A DNA stretch of 64,000 nucleotides from assembly GCF_000019525.1 (NCBI RefSeq), contig NC_010506.1, positions 186,001 through 250,000 of the forward strand, given 5' to 3'. How positions within the stretch are numbered: position 1 is the first letter of the stretch; each line of letters starts with the position of its first letter. A program made the position numbers and the translations under genes. The notes beneath the pieces were generated by a model that saw nothing but the letters and a program-made list of their open reading frames with translations, ran no database searches and had not been told where the DNA came from. Origin of the DNA: Shewanella woodyi ATCC 51908. Its GTDB lineage: Bacteria > Pseudomonadota > Gammaproteobacteria > Enterobacterales > Shewanellaceae. Below, in pieces: positions 20,616 to 29,027 of this stretch.

Positions 20616-20978
20616 TTAACCTAGTACTTTTCGTACTGTTGCAAGAAGTTGATCTGGGTTAAACGGTTTTACTATCCAGCCTGTTGCCCCTGCAGAGCGC
20701 CCTTCATGTTTCTTATCAACTCCAGATTCTGTCGTTAACATTAATAAGGGGGTGAACTTGTAAGCTGGAAGTGTTCGTAAGTTACGGATTAAGGTTAATC
20801 CATCCATTACAGGCATGTTGACGTCGGAGATAACGAGGTCAAATTCTCCTCCTTGAGCAGCTTTGAGGGCTTCATCCCCATCACAAGCCTCTGTCACATC
20901 AAATCCAGCTGTTTTTAATGTAAATCCAACCATTTGACGCATTGAAGCCGAATCATCGACGGCAAGTATTTTTTTCAT
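20616..20978 (-). CDS. cheY: CheY-like single-domain response regulator
   Basis: The 120 residues form only a receiver domain: Asp8-Asp9 acidic pocket, phospho-acceptor Asp52 (ISDVNMPVMDG), conserved Thr in MLTTES and Lys in IVKPF. Its ATG overlaps the stop of the STAS gene (TAATG), so the two are probably translationally coupled. No flagellar or cheZ genes are in the window, so its output target cannot be named. Confidence 0.95.
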   Translation of the reverse strand: MKKILAVDDSASMRQMVGFTLKTAGFDVTEACDGDEALKAAQGGEFDLVISDVNMPVMDGLTLIRNLRTLPAYKFTPLLMLTTESGVDKKHEGRSAGATGWIVKPFNPDQLLATVRKVLG

Positions 20979-21274
20979 TAGGTATCCTCCTCAAGCGTAT
21001 CCACTTTTAGGTGCGGGAGTGAGATCCCTAGTTCTCCTAAGCTTTCTAAAAGGTCATCTTGGCAACCTAGCCAATCTACCTTCAGAGAACGGGCATCACA
21101 TGTTTTGGAAAAAAGGTGAAGCAGCTGTGCACCTGCTGTGTCCACTCTAGATAATTGACTTGCATCGATATGAAGTATTTCTGCTTGTGTAAATAACTCA
21201 CAAAGTTGAGTAAACACAGGCTGAATATTTCGAATCGTTATCTCTGAATCCAATTTAATAGTTTGATCCGACAT
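20978..21274 (-). CDS. STAS-domain protein (anti-anti-sigma type)
   Basis: A 98-residue single STAS domain is the first gene of the chemosensory operon. The segment SRVDTAGAQLLHLF corresponds to the phosphorylation loop of SpoIIAA-like proteins, with Thr where many relatives have Ser. No cognate switch kinase is encoded nearby. STAS proteins also head some Aer2/Che2-like clusters, where their role is poorly defined. The last base of its TAA is the first base of the cheY ATG. Confidence 0.85.
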   Translation of the reverse strand: MSDQTIKLDSEITIRNIQPVFTQLCELFTQAEILHIDASQLSRVDTAGAQLLHLFSKTCDARSLKVDWLGCQDDLLESLGELGISLPHLKVDTLEEDT

Positions 21275-21463
21275 TTAATTTTTCCTTTGGATTACTTTTG
21301 TCCATCCCTGCAAGATCAAAAGATAGTAGGCAAATAGGAGTATTTCCTCTTTTGGAATAAATTTTTTCGAATACATTTAGTTAAGAGATATGTATAGGGG
21401 AGAGGATAGTGGCTTGGTAGAGAGACGTTTTGTGGCTTTAAGTGATTGTATTTAGCTGGTATT

Positions 21464-22108
21464 TTATTGCTGTGTGCTAACGATTTTTCCTATATCTGAG
21501 ATTAAGTTTTTAGTTAAAATTTGTGGCAGTGTTCCAGGTGTCGAAGATTTAGGTTTTATGATGGCTACTTTTCTTCCCTCTGGTGAGATTAGCGCCATAG
21601 AGGCACTATGATCTACTTGATAATTCTCTCCCTCTCCAACCATAGCGTAAACAAAGCCTAAATCGCGAGTTAGCGGAAAAAGCTGGGCATGCTCACCAGT
21701 AATTGCTGTGAATTCGGGGTTAAAAAAATCCATATAAGCGAGCAGTTTCTCTTGCGTGTCTCGTTGAGGATCAACAGAGAGAAAGATAATTTGCAGATCG
21801 ATATCTTTTAATAGCTCAGGGTAAGCCGCACTGAGTTTCCCCATGGTTGTAGGGCATACGTCTGGGCACGAAGTATAACCAATGAAAAATAGACTCCATT
21901 TATCGGCAAGTTGTGAGTTTGAAAATAGGTTTCCATGTTGATCTTTCAGAGAAAAAGGCGCTAACTTTTTTGCTGTTGGGAAGATAAAGCTAGTTGCGAG
22001 CTCAGGTTCAGCGCGATGAGATTTAAACTGGATAGCAGCGGCAACGCCTAGCCCTAAAAGAGCTAGACCGAATATCGTTGAAATGACAACTGTTAACCGC
22101 TTACTCAT
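21464..22108 (-). CDS. SCO1/SenC copper chaperone for cytochrome oxidase
   Basis: The 214 residues have one N-terminal membrane anchor (about residues 8-26) and a periplasmic thioredoxin-like domain. The copper ligands are Cys81 and Cys85 in GYTSCPDVCPTT and His167 in YQVDHSAS. SCO proteins deliver copper to, or reduce, the CuA site of subunit II. It is the last gene of the oxidase cluster, 30 bp after ctaB. Confidence 0.95.
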   Translation of the reverse strand: MSKRLTVVISTIFGLALLGLGVAAAIQFKSHRAEPELATSFIFPTAKKLAPFSLKDQHGNLFSNSQLADKWSLFFIGYTSCPDVCPTTMGKLSAAYPELLKDIDLQIIFLSVDPQRDTQEKLLAYMDFFNPEFTAITGEHAQLFPLTRDLGFVYAMVGEGENYQVDHSASMALISPEGRKVAIIKPKSSTPGTLPQILTKNLISDIGKIVSTQQ

Positions 22109-22138
22109 AAACCGATCCTGTTCTGCTATTGATAAGGC

Positions 22139-23047
22139 TTAAACCCAAAGGTAGTGGTCGACTAAAAGCACGATAAATAACAACATTAAGTGATAGATGG
22201 AGAAGCGGAAAACTTGCATCGCCAAACCAGGTTTATCATCAAATTTTAGTTCCCAGGATTTATAGATAAAGCCGCAACTCAAAAGTGTCGAACCTACCAG
22301 ATATAATGGGCCACACATGCCAACCAAAACTGGGAGAAGGCATGCGATTGCAAGCAGTATGGTGTAAAGCAAGATACAGGTTTTGGTAAATTCTGTACCA
22401 TGAGTGACTGGTAGCATGGGGATATCCACTTTGGCGTATTCAGCCTTTCTATGGATAGCTAATGCCCAAAAGTGGGGCGGGGTCCAAGCAAAAATAATGA
22501 TGACCAGTAACAGGGCGTTGCCGTGAAACTCTCCAGTCACCGATGTCCAGCCTAATAATGGTGGCATAGCTCCCGCTAACCCCCCTACAACAATATTCTG
22601 CGGCGTGGCTCGTTTGAGGTAAGCGGTGTAGACAACAGCATAACCGAGTAAGCTGGCGAAGGTTAACCAAGCGGTTAACTCATTGACCAAGGTGTAGAGT
22701 AAAACAAAGCCTAGTACAGCAAGAGAGATAGAGAAGGTTAACGCTTTCGTTATCGAAACACGTCCCTTAGGTAGAGGTCTGTTATAGGTGCGAGCCATCA
22801 ATCCATCGATGCGTCGATCGATTAAATGGTTAAAGGCGGCTGCTGCGCCAGCCATCATGCCGATACCTAGAAGTCCAAAGATCAGCGGCTGTAATGGCAC
22901 AGCCCCGGGTAGTGCCAGACACATTCCCACTAGAACAGTTAGTAGCATTAAGGCGACAACTTTAGGCTTTGTCATCTCATAATAGGCGCGCCATTGGAGT
23001 GGCTGACTCTGGGTGTCACTTGACGAGATAGAAAGTGGTTTTGCCAT
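22139..23047 (-). CDS. cyoE: Protoheme IX farnesyltransferase (heme O synthase)
   Basis: The 302-residue UbiA-family prenyltransferase has about nine membrane segments. The first Asp-rich motif is in [15 protein letters not shown] and the second region is [14 protein letters not shown]. It adds a farnesyl group to protoheme to make heme O, the precursor of heme A for the neighbouring cox genes (also called ctaB). Confidence 0.96.
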   Translation of the reverse strand: MAKPLSISSSDTQSQPLQWRAYYEMTKPKVVALMLLTVLVGMCLALPGAVPLQPLIFGLLGIGMMAGAAAAFNHLIDRRIDGLMARTYNRPLPKGRVSITKALTFSISLAVLGFVLLYTLVNELTAWLTFASLLGYAVVYTAYLKRATPQNIVVGGLAGAMPPLLGWTSVTGEFHGNALLLVIIIFAWTPPHFWALAIHRKAEYAKVDIPMLPVTHGTEFTKTCILLYTILLAIACLLPVLVGMCGPLYLVGSTLLSCGFIYKSWELKFDDKPGLAMQVFRFSIYHLMLLFIVLLVDHYLWV

Positions 23048-23149
23048 GGCTAATCCTCTGCATTGGCGTTACGCCGTTTTGTTTAGTTATAGTGCGTAAT
23101 CAATTCTGTTAATCAAATATCTGTATTGGCCTTTGTCATTGCGAATGTT

Positions 23150-24133
23150 TTATGCTTTTCGCCACAGTGCGTAATTAATAAAGACTAAGTTAAGTAGTAG
23201 TAAAGCTGCGCCGGCATTATGGGAAACTGCAACACCTAAAGGCAGGTGAAGCACGACATTGCTTATTCCTAACGCAACCTGTAAGCACACGAGTAAAACC
23301 AGCAGTAAAGCGGAACGCTTCAGTAGTGAAGATTGAGATTGTTGATATAACTTAAAAGCTAACCAAAATAGCATCGCAGCGGTGACTACTGCCCAAAATC
23401 GGTGAACAACATGTATTGTCATCCTCGAAGCATAATCTAATACGCCAAACTCATAGGTATCATGCTCTCCCTGAAAAGGGTTAAAAGCTTGAGCGAGTTT
23501 CAGGTTGTTATACCAGTCACCTTCACAAATAGGTAAGGTTGTGCAAGCAAGGGCCGCATAGTTTGAGGAGGTCCAGCCTCCAATAATGATCTGTAAAATT
23601 AATACGCCTAAGCAAATTAATGCGAGAGGAGCAAGTTTACGAGCAATGGCGTCTCCTCCGGGGATCCTCAATGGTTTAGTTCGCAAATACAGTAGCAGCA
23701 GTAAGGCTATTAAGCTAAATCCTCCAATAAGGTGGGACATCACCACGACAGGCATGAGCTTCATTGTGACTGTCCACATGCCTAGGGCTGCTTGGAACAC
23801 GATCAATAGGGCGATCAATCCTGGTAATTTTTTAGGGGCTTCATCTTTTTTCAAACAAAGAATAAAGATTAGTAGTACCAATAAACCAAGAGCGCCAGCG
23901 ATATACCTATGTATCATCTCTAACCAAGCTTTTTTGGGCTCTACCTCATGGCCAGGAAAAGTCGCTTGCACTTGAGATAGTTCATGAGCTTGGCTCGGCA
24001 CTTTCAACATGCCATAACATCCTGGCCAGTCGGGACACCCGAGACCGGCATCAGATAGTCGGGTATAAGCCCCCATTAATATGACGCACAGGGTGAAGAT
24101 GATGGTTATTTTTAGTAGAGAGGGGATCTGCAT
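23150..24133 (-). CDS. ctaA: Heme A synthase CtaA/Cox15
   Basis: The 327-residue eight-segment membrane protein has the N-terminal GAYTRLSDAGLGCPDWPGC signature, MIHRYIAGALG and a later HVVHRFWAVV segment with heme-binding His residues. It oxidises the heme O methyl group to give heme A. The ATG overlaps the stop of the preceding gene as TAATG, indicating coupled translation. Confidence 0.96.
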   Translation of the reverse strand: MQIPSLLKITIIFTLCVILMGAYTRLSDAGLGCPDWPGCYGMLKVPSQAHELSQVQATFPGHEVEPKKAWLEMIHRYIAGALGLLVLLIFILCLKKDEAPKKLPGLIALLIVFQAALGMWTVTMKLMPVVVMSHLIGGFSLIALLLLLYLRTKPLRIPGGDAIARKLAPLALICLGVLILQIIIGGWTSSNYAALACTTLPICEGDWYNNLKLAQAFNPFQGEHDTYEFGVLDYASRMTIHVVHRFWAVVTAAMLFWLAFKLYQQSQSSLLKRSALLLVLLVCLQVALGISNVVLHLPLGVAVSHNAGAALLLLNLVFINYALWRKA

Positions 24134-24678
24134 TAGCCAACCCTCGACAGCTTCAGCATTTTTCTAAGATCTGATACTAAGGATTTTCCTTGGAGGACCT
24201 GCTCTTCTCGACCCGATACCGAAGGATATCGCATCACTAAACTACCTAATGGATCCACAATGATCATCTGCTGCTGGCTGAGCATCTCACTCATCTGATT
24301 GTTTGCTTTAGCTGTCTCAAATGGGCTGTTTGATAGTGCGGAAATATCACTTTTATCGTTAACTAGTATTAGGGTATGGACTCTGTCTTGCTCTCTTCCT
24401 AAAGCCACATGGCTTTGTTGAAGAATATAGAGACGATCTTGACAAACTTGCTCGCAGATTTCAGGAAGTAGGTAGAGAAGTTGCCACTCTTTAGGTTTAG
24501 GGTTTTCCATGGCAAGAGAGGAGTAACTGGTACCTGTAGTAAGCAGCTCTCCCTTATTGGTAGCGCCGCCTTGATACAGATCTAAACTCAGCACAATTTT
24601 TGCGGCGACCACAGGTAGGATAAATACCAGTAGTAAAATAAGAAGTGGTTTCTTGCCGCTCTTTTTTGGGGAGTTCAT
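24133..24678 (-). CDS. Unknown membrane-anchored protein of the cox cluster
   Basis: I chose the ATG at 24678 (MNSPKKSGKK, 181 aa), which has GAGGAG just upstream; the open frame reaches 24852 but that extension is not protein-like. A short basic N-terminus precedes one membrane segment (about residues 11-30), and the rest would be periplasmic. It contains a Cys pair in LLPEICEQVCQDRLYIL and an IIVDPLGSLVMRYP segment, which together recall the thioredoxin-like fold of SCO proteins with an altered Cys spacing (CxxxC). The position between SURF1 and ctaA supports a role in oxidase assembly. The function is inferred only from context and faint similarity. Confidence 0.75.
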   Translation of the reverse strand: MNSPKKSGKKPLLILLLVFILPVVAAKIVLSLDLYQGGATNKGELLTTGTSYSSLAMENPKPKEWQLLYLLPEICEQVCQDRLYILQQSHVALGREQDRVHTLILVNDKSDISALSNSPFETAKANNQMSEMLSQQQMIIVDPLGSLVMRYPSVSGREEQVLQGKSLVSDLRKMLKLSRVG

Positions 24679-24888
24679 ACTCTCTCCTCTCGTTAGATAC
24701 CTCGCAGGATCTCCTAAAAAATTAGATGATCTCTCTATCGAGGTAACACTAGTTTTGTTTCCCGAGACGGCTAGGAAACGACTTTTATTATCTGTATTGG
24801 TAGTAAAAAACTGCCTAATACCTAACCTACTTGGTCTTGTTTCTGTTGGCAATAGTCATTTGTACTTATTGTCATCTTATTGTTTTTA

Positions 24889-25671
24889 CTATTTCTTTTT
24901 TAACCTGACTCTGATGAAGTAGAACACGAGAAGTGCAAATGCAACAGCCATAGAAAACCACTGGAGGGCATAACCTAAGTGTTTTTGAGCCGAGAGGGGG
25001 ATCGGTTGCCATGGATGGGGCAGGTTGATTCCCTTAATGCTCTCTGGTTGAAGCACTGCTAATGCCACGGGATGGTTCAATGTGGTTTCTATCTGTGAAA
25101 TATTTAAGTTCTGAACTCTTTTAGGCCATCCCTCTTCGGCAAAAAGATCTGAGCTCATAGGGTTCGCTTGTTTCTGATAAAGGCGCCCCGTGAAGGTCTG
25201 AGATTGATTAATGTGCGGCAGCTTAGGGAGCACTCTTCTGTCATTGCCAGCAGGGACAAATCCGAGTTCAACCAGTAACCAAGGGTCGATGGGATTGACC
25301 TGCATAACTTGCAGTGCAAGGTAGCCAACTTGACCATTAAAGATTTGATTGTCGAGTAAAAACACTTTGTTTCCCACTGGGGTGACAGTGGTACTAAGTT
25401 TGTAACCTGTGAGTGGCTCGCTCGCAGGAAGCGAAAGCAGTTTACGATATGAGAGCGGAGCCGCGGCTTGCCTAGAGGTTAGTTGAGATTGTAGCTCCTC
25501 TTTTAACTCTGCGCGGGATAACTGCCAGAAACCTAGCTTGACCAGAAGCAAAAACAGACTCACAGTAGCAAGTATAACCAGCACTTTGGTGCCTCTCCAA
25601 AATAGCCGAGGATTACGAGTGAATACACTATTGGTGTTTAAATTAGTTTTAGTACTGCTACTGCTTTTCAT
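24889..25671 (-). CDS. SURF1 family cytochrome oxidase assembly protein
   Basis: This is a membrane protein with one N-terminal (FWRGTKVLVILATVSLFLLL) and one C-terminal (YALQWFSMAVAFALLVFYF) segment enclosing a periplasmic domain with GFWQLSRAELK, VLLDN-type and LVELGFVPAG motifs, all typical of SURF1/Shy1. It helps insert heme A into subunit I. The start is uncertain: the ATG at 25671 (260 aa) puts the first membrane segment near the N-terminus, whereas the frame is open to 25821. Either start overlaps the opposite-strand DUF2909 gene. Confidence 0.9.
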   Translation of the reverse strand: MKSSSSTKTNLNTNSVFTRNPRLFWRGTKVLVILATVSLFLLLVKLGFWQLSRAELKEELQSQLTSRQAAAPLSYRKLLSLPASEPLTGYKLSTTVTPVGNKVFLLDNQIFNGQVGYLALQVMQVNPIDPWLLVELGFVPAGNDRRVLPKLPHINQSQTFTGRLYQKQANPMSSDLFAEEGWPKRVQNLNISQIETTLNHPVALAVLQPESIKGINLPHPWQPIPLSAQKHLGYALQWFSMAVAFALLVFYFIRVRLKKK

Positions 25672-25837
25672 CTTATTTAATCTTGCCCGAGCCCTATTTA
25701 TAATGGTGAAAGGGGAGAGTAAAGTCCCCATGAGCCAATATCTTGGTCGTAGAGTTATCTTCTCCGTGCTGGTGGTTGTGCTGTTATTGCTGGCCATGGC
25801 AACGGGCGTTATCACACCCAATATAAGGCCATATTGA
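25619..25837 (+). CDS. DUF2909-type twin-transmembrane protein
   Basis: This is a short gene on the strand opposite to the cox cluster. A GTG at 25619 has GAGGA six bases upstream and gives 72 residues with two membrane segments (LVFKLVLVLLLLFILFNLA and VIFSVLVVVLLLLAMATG) joined by a short basic/polar loop. This matches the small DUF2909 family, often found beside SURF1 genes. The function is unknown. Its 5' end overlaps the antisense 5' end of SURF1 by 53 bp if SURF1 starts at 25671. Confidence 0.8.
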   Translation: MNTLLVFKLVLVLLLLFILFNLARALFIMVKGESKVPMSQYLGRRVIFSVLVVVLLLLAMATGVITPNIRPY

Positions 25838-25957
25838 GCGAGTAAGGTTGTTCACTAGAGCGCTGATTATTTTTTCTGATAAATTGTTTTGGTTGAACAC
25901 CCAAAAAGGGGTTGCCGCGCAGTGCTCATATAGAGATGCGCAGCTAGTCTGTTTCGA

Positions 25958-26833
25958 TTAAAGGACGTAGACAAAGATAAATAGGCATAACCAAACTACG
26001 TCAACGAAGTGCCAATACCAGCTTCCTGCCTGAAATGCGAAGTGCTTATCAGGTGTGAAATGTCCTTTTAAAACCCGGAAAAAGAGTACGATTAAAAATA
26101 CAGTTCCCAGCGTGACATGCATACCGTGAAAGCCTGTTAGCAGGAAGAAGGTGTTGCCGTAGACGCCAGAATCTAAGGTTAATCCCATCTCCTGATAGGC
26201 ATGAACATACTCTTCTACTTGCAGACCTAAGAAGGCAAATCCAAGTAAAATCGTTATTCCTAACCAGACTGAAATTGCCGAGCGTTTTCCTTTCTCAAGG
26301 CTAACATGGGCCATATGCAAGGTGATTGAAGAGGTGAGAAGTATGAGGGTGTTGTAAAGGGGTAAGCCAGTCCATCCCATTGCTTGGGTCGTTGTACCGT
26401 CAGGAGTTTTGACTAAAGGCCATATCGCTTCAAATCCAGGCCAAAGTACTTCGTTGGTCATAGCATTATTAGAATCACCACCTAACCAAGGTACTGCAAT
26501 CATTCTGGCGTAGAGCAGAGCGCCAAAAAATGCCGCAAAAAACATAACCTCAGAGAAGATAAACCAGCTCATTCCCTGTCTGAATGAACGATCCATTTGT
26601 TGGGAATAAAGTCCACTCATAGACTCGGCGATAACGGTTCTGAACCAGCCAAAAATCATATAGATGATGACGGCGATTCCTGCGAGTAGTATATATCCGC
26701 CGCTACTACTCTCTGTATTGAGTTGTTGTACATAGCTTCCCGCGCCGAAGGCGATAAGAAATAGGCCTATTGCGCCAATAATGGGCCAGGCGCTTTGGGC
26801 TGGGACATAGTAATGTTCGTGCTTAGTTGTCAT
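25958..26833 (-). CDS. coxC: Cytochrome c oxidase subunit III
   Basis: The 291 residues form seven membrane segments with the conserved FFAAFFGALLYARM, HMAHVSLEKG and LLTGFHGMHVTLG motifs, ending WHFVDVVWLCLF. It is the core subunit III of the A-family heme-copper oxidase. The start overlaps the ctaG stop by 4 bp (ATGA). Confidence 0.97.
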   Translation of the reverse strand: MTTKHEHYYVPAQSAWPIIGAIGLFLIAFGAGSYVQQLNTESSSGGYILLAGIAVIIYMIFGWFRTVIAESMSGLYSQQMDRSFRQGMSWFIFSEVMFFAAFFGALLYARMIAVPWLGGDSNNAMTNEVLWPGFEAIWPLVKTPDGTTTQAMGWTGLPLYNTLILLTSSITLHMAHVSLEKGKRSAISVWLGITILLGFAFLGLQVEEYVHAYQEMGLTLDSGVYGNTFFLLTGFHGMHVTLGTVFLIVLFFRVLKGHFTPDKHFAFQAGSWYWHFVDVVWLCLFIFVYVL

Positions 26834-27393
26834 CTTGCTGCTCCTTGCTCTATCGCATCAACATATCCACGATCTGTGATGTTGTAGAGGGTATAAGAGA
26901 GAGTCAATGTTGATATGGATTCTGGTAAATCCGGATCCACAAAAAATATCAGCGGTAACTCTGCGCTGGCTTTGGCCGTTAATCTCTGTTGATTAAAGCA
27001 AAAGCACTCTGTTTTATTAAAGTAAGCCGCTCCTTGACCTGGGGATACAGATGGAATTGCCTGTCCAAGCGTCTCCTCCATTGAGAGGTTTATCGCTTTA
27101 AAGTTAGTTCTTATTAACTCACCTGGATGAACCTGCATTCGTTTCATCTCAGGTGTAAACTCCCAAGGCATATCACTCTGTATCTGTGCCATAAATTCAA
27201 CGGTAACCGTTCGGCTTTTATCTATGGTCATAGCTTGATAGCTGCTTGCTGTATTACTGGTTTTGCCATTTATTCCTAGTTGCTCACACAGGACATCATA
27301 GAGAGGAACTAAGGCAAAACCGAAGCCGAACATGCCAATAGCACCCGCTATCAACATAGAGATCAGCTTTTTATTCGATTCTGCCTTCTCCAT
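26830..27393 (-). CDS. ctaG: CtaG/Cox11 copper chaperone
   Basis: The 187 residues have one N-terminal membrane segment and a periplasmic immunoglobulin-like domain. The copper-binding Cys pair is in FNKTECFCFNQQ (CFC), with VDPDLP further on. Cox11/CtaG inserts copper into the CuB centre of subunit I. It lies 2 bp after coxA. Confidence 0.96.
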   Translation of the reverse strand: MEKAESNKKLISMLIAGAIGMFGFGFALVPLYDVLCEQLGINGKTSNTASSYQAMTIDKSRTVTVEFMAQIQSDMPWEFTPEMKRMQVHPGELIRTNFKAINLSMEETLGQAIPSVSPGQGAAYFNKTECFCFNQQRLTAKASAELPLIFFVDPDLPESISTLTLSYTLYNITDRGYVDAIEQGAAR

Positions 27394-27395
27394 GA

Positions 27396-29018
27396 TTATT
27401 TAATCTCCGGCGGCGTACTAAAGGAGTGGTATGGAGCAGGACTTGGTAGAGTCCACTCTAAACCTTCGGCGCCATCCCATGGTTTTGCCTCAGCTTTTTC
27501 ACCGCTGCGTATGCACTTGATGACCACATACAGGAAGATTAGTTGAGATAAACCAAAGGCGAAACCGCCAATTGAAACTATCTGGTTTACATCAGCAAAC
27601 TGCACCGCGTAATCAGGGATCCGCCTTGGCATACCTGCTAAGCCTAAGAAATGCATCGGGAAGAACAGCACATTGACCGAGATGACAGAGGTCCAGAAAT
27701 GGATCTTGCCCCACTTTTCATCGTACATATTGCCTGTCCACTTAGGTAGCCAGTAATAGGCGGCTGCCATGATTGAGAATATAGCGCCTGTGACTAACAC
27801 ATAGTGGAAATGGGCAACCACGAAATAGGTATCGTGGTATTGGAAATCAACAGGGGTGATCGCCAACATCAATCCAGAAAATCCTCCAATGGTAAAGAGA
27901 ATAATAAAGGCGACAGCAAACAACATCGGGGTTTCAAAGGAGATTGATCCCCGCCACATGGTTGCGACCCAGTTGAACACTTTCACCCCTGTAGGCACCG
28001 CGATCAGCATAGTACAGTACATAAAGAAGAGCTCTGCAAAAACAGGCATACCCGTTGTGAACATATGGTGTGCCCATACTAGGAATGAAAGTATTGCGAT
28101 ACTGGCGGTTGCGTAAACCATGGAGGAGTAACCAAACAGAGGTTTTCGACTGAAGGCTGGCACAATGGCTGAGATGATACCGAAAGAGGGTAAAATCATG
28201 ATGTACACTTCCGGATGTCCAAAGAACCAGAAGATATGCTGGAACATCACAGGATCTCCACCACCTGCTGCATCGAAGAAGCTAGTGCCGAAGTATTTAT
28301 CGGTCAATACCATGGTCACAGTACCTGCAAGAACTGGCATCACCGCAATCAATAGGAAAGCTGTGATAAGCCAAGTCCACACAAACAGAGGAAGCTTCAT
28401 CCACGTCATACCAGGTGCACGCATGTTGACGATTGTCACCACAACGTTAATAGCACCCATGATGGAGCTAATTCCCATAATATGCACTGCAAAGACGAAG
28501 AGTGCAGTGCTGTCTGGGCTATAAGTTGTGGATAGGGGAGCGTAGAAGGTCCAACCAAAGTTGGGACCACCACCTTCCATAAATAGAGAGCTCAGCAAGA
28601 TGGCGAAAGCGAAAGGTAAGATCCAGAAGCTCCAGTTGTTCATTCTTGGGAGTGCCATATCCGGCGCGCCAATCATCATGGGAATTAGCCAGTTAGCTAA
28701 TCCTGTGAAGGCTGGCATTACGGCCCCGAATACCATGATAAGACCATGAACTGTGGTCATCTGATTAAAAAAGTTTGGCTCAACAAGCTGGAGTCCGGGC
28801 TGAAAAAGTTCGGCTCGAATAACCATGGCCATCGCGCCACCAGTGAGGAACATGATGAAGCTGAACCAGAGATAGAGCGTGCCTATATCTTTGTGGTTTG
28901 TAGTGAAAAGCCAGCGTTTAATCCCAGTCGGCATCGCTTCATGATGGTCGTCATGGTGATCTGCTTGATTATGTTCTGGCTCTATATTGTCTTGTGCATC
29001 GTGTGTTGTACTAGTCAT
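27396..29018 (-). CDS. coxA: Cytochrome c oxidase subunit I (aa3 type)
   Basis: The 540-residue subunit I has twelve membrane segments. It has heme a ligand His in TVHGLIMVFG, CuB/cross-link motif FGHPEVYIMILP, the His pair in VWAHHMF, and heme ligands in HDTYFVVAHFHYV. The YIMILPSFG region and the K-channel residues mark an A-type oxidase that pumps protons. The N-terminal 30 residues are rich in His and Asp and precede the first helix. It lies 9 bp after coxB. Confidence 0.98.
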   Translation of the reverse strand: MTSTTHDAQDNIEPEHNQADHHDDHHEAMPTGIKRWLFTTNHKDIGTLYLWFSFIMFLTGGAMAMVIRAELFQPGLQLVEPNFFNQMTTVHGLIMVFGAVMPAFTGLANWLIPMMIGAPDMALPRMNNWSFWILPFAFAILLSSLFMEGGGPNFGWTFYAPLSTTYSPDSTALFVFAVHIMGISSIMGAINVVVTIVNMRAPGMTWMKLPLFVWTWLITAFLLIAVMPVLAGTVTMVLTDKYFGTSFFDAAGGGDPVMFQHIFWFFGHPEVYIMILPSFGIISAIVPAFSRKPLFGYSSMVYATASIAILSFLVWAHHMFTTGMPVFAELFFMYCTMLIAVPTGVKVFNWVATMWRGSISFETPMLFAVAFIILFTIGGFSGLMLAITPVDFQYHDTYFVVAHFHYVLVTGAIFSIMAAAYYWLPKWTGNMYDEKWGKIHFWTSVISVNVLFFPMHFLGLAGMPRRIPDYAVQFADVNQIVSIGGFAFGLSQLIFLYVVIKCIRSGEKAEAKPWDGAEGLEWTLPSPAPYHSFSTPPEIK

Positions 29019-29027
29019 AGCGTTCCC

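Noticed and set aside
25672..25821. Extended 50-residue N-terminus of SURF1
   Set aside because: It is Ser/Thr/Asn-rich and unlike SURF1, and fully overlaps the DUF2909 gene on the other strand. The ATG at 25671 fits better.
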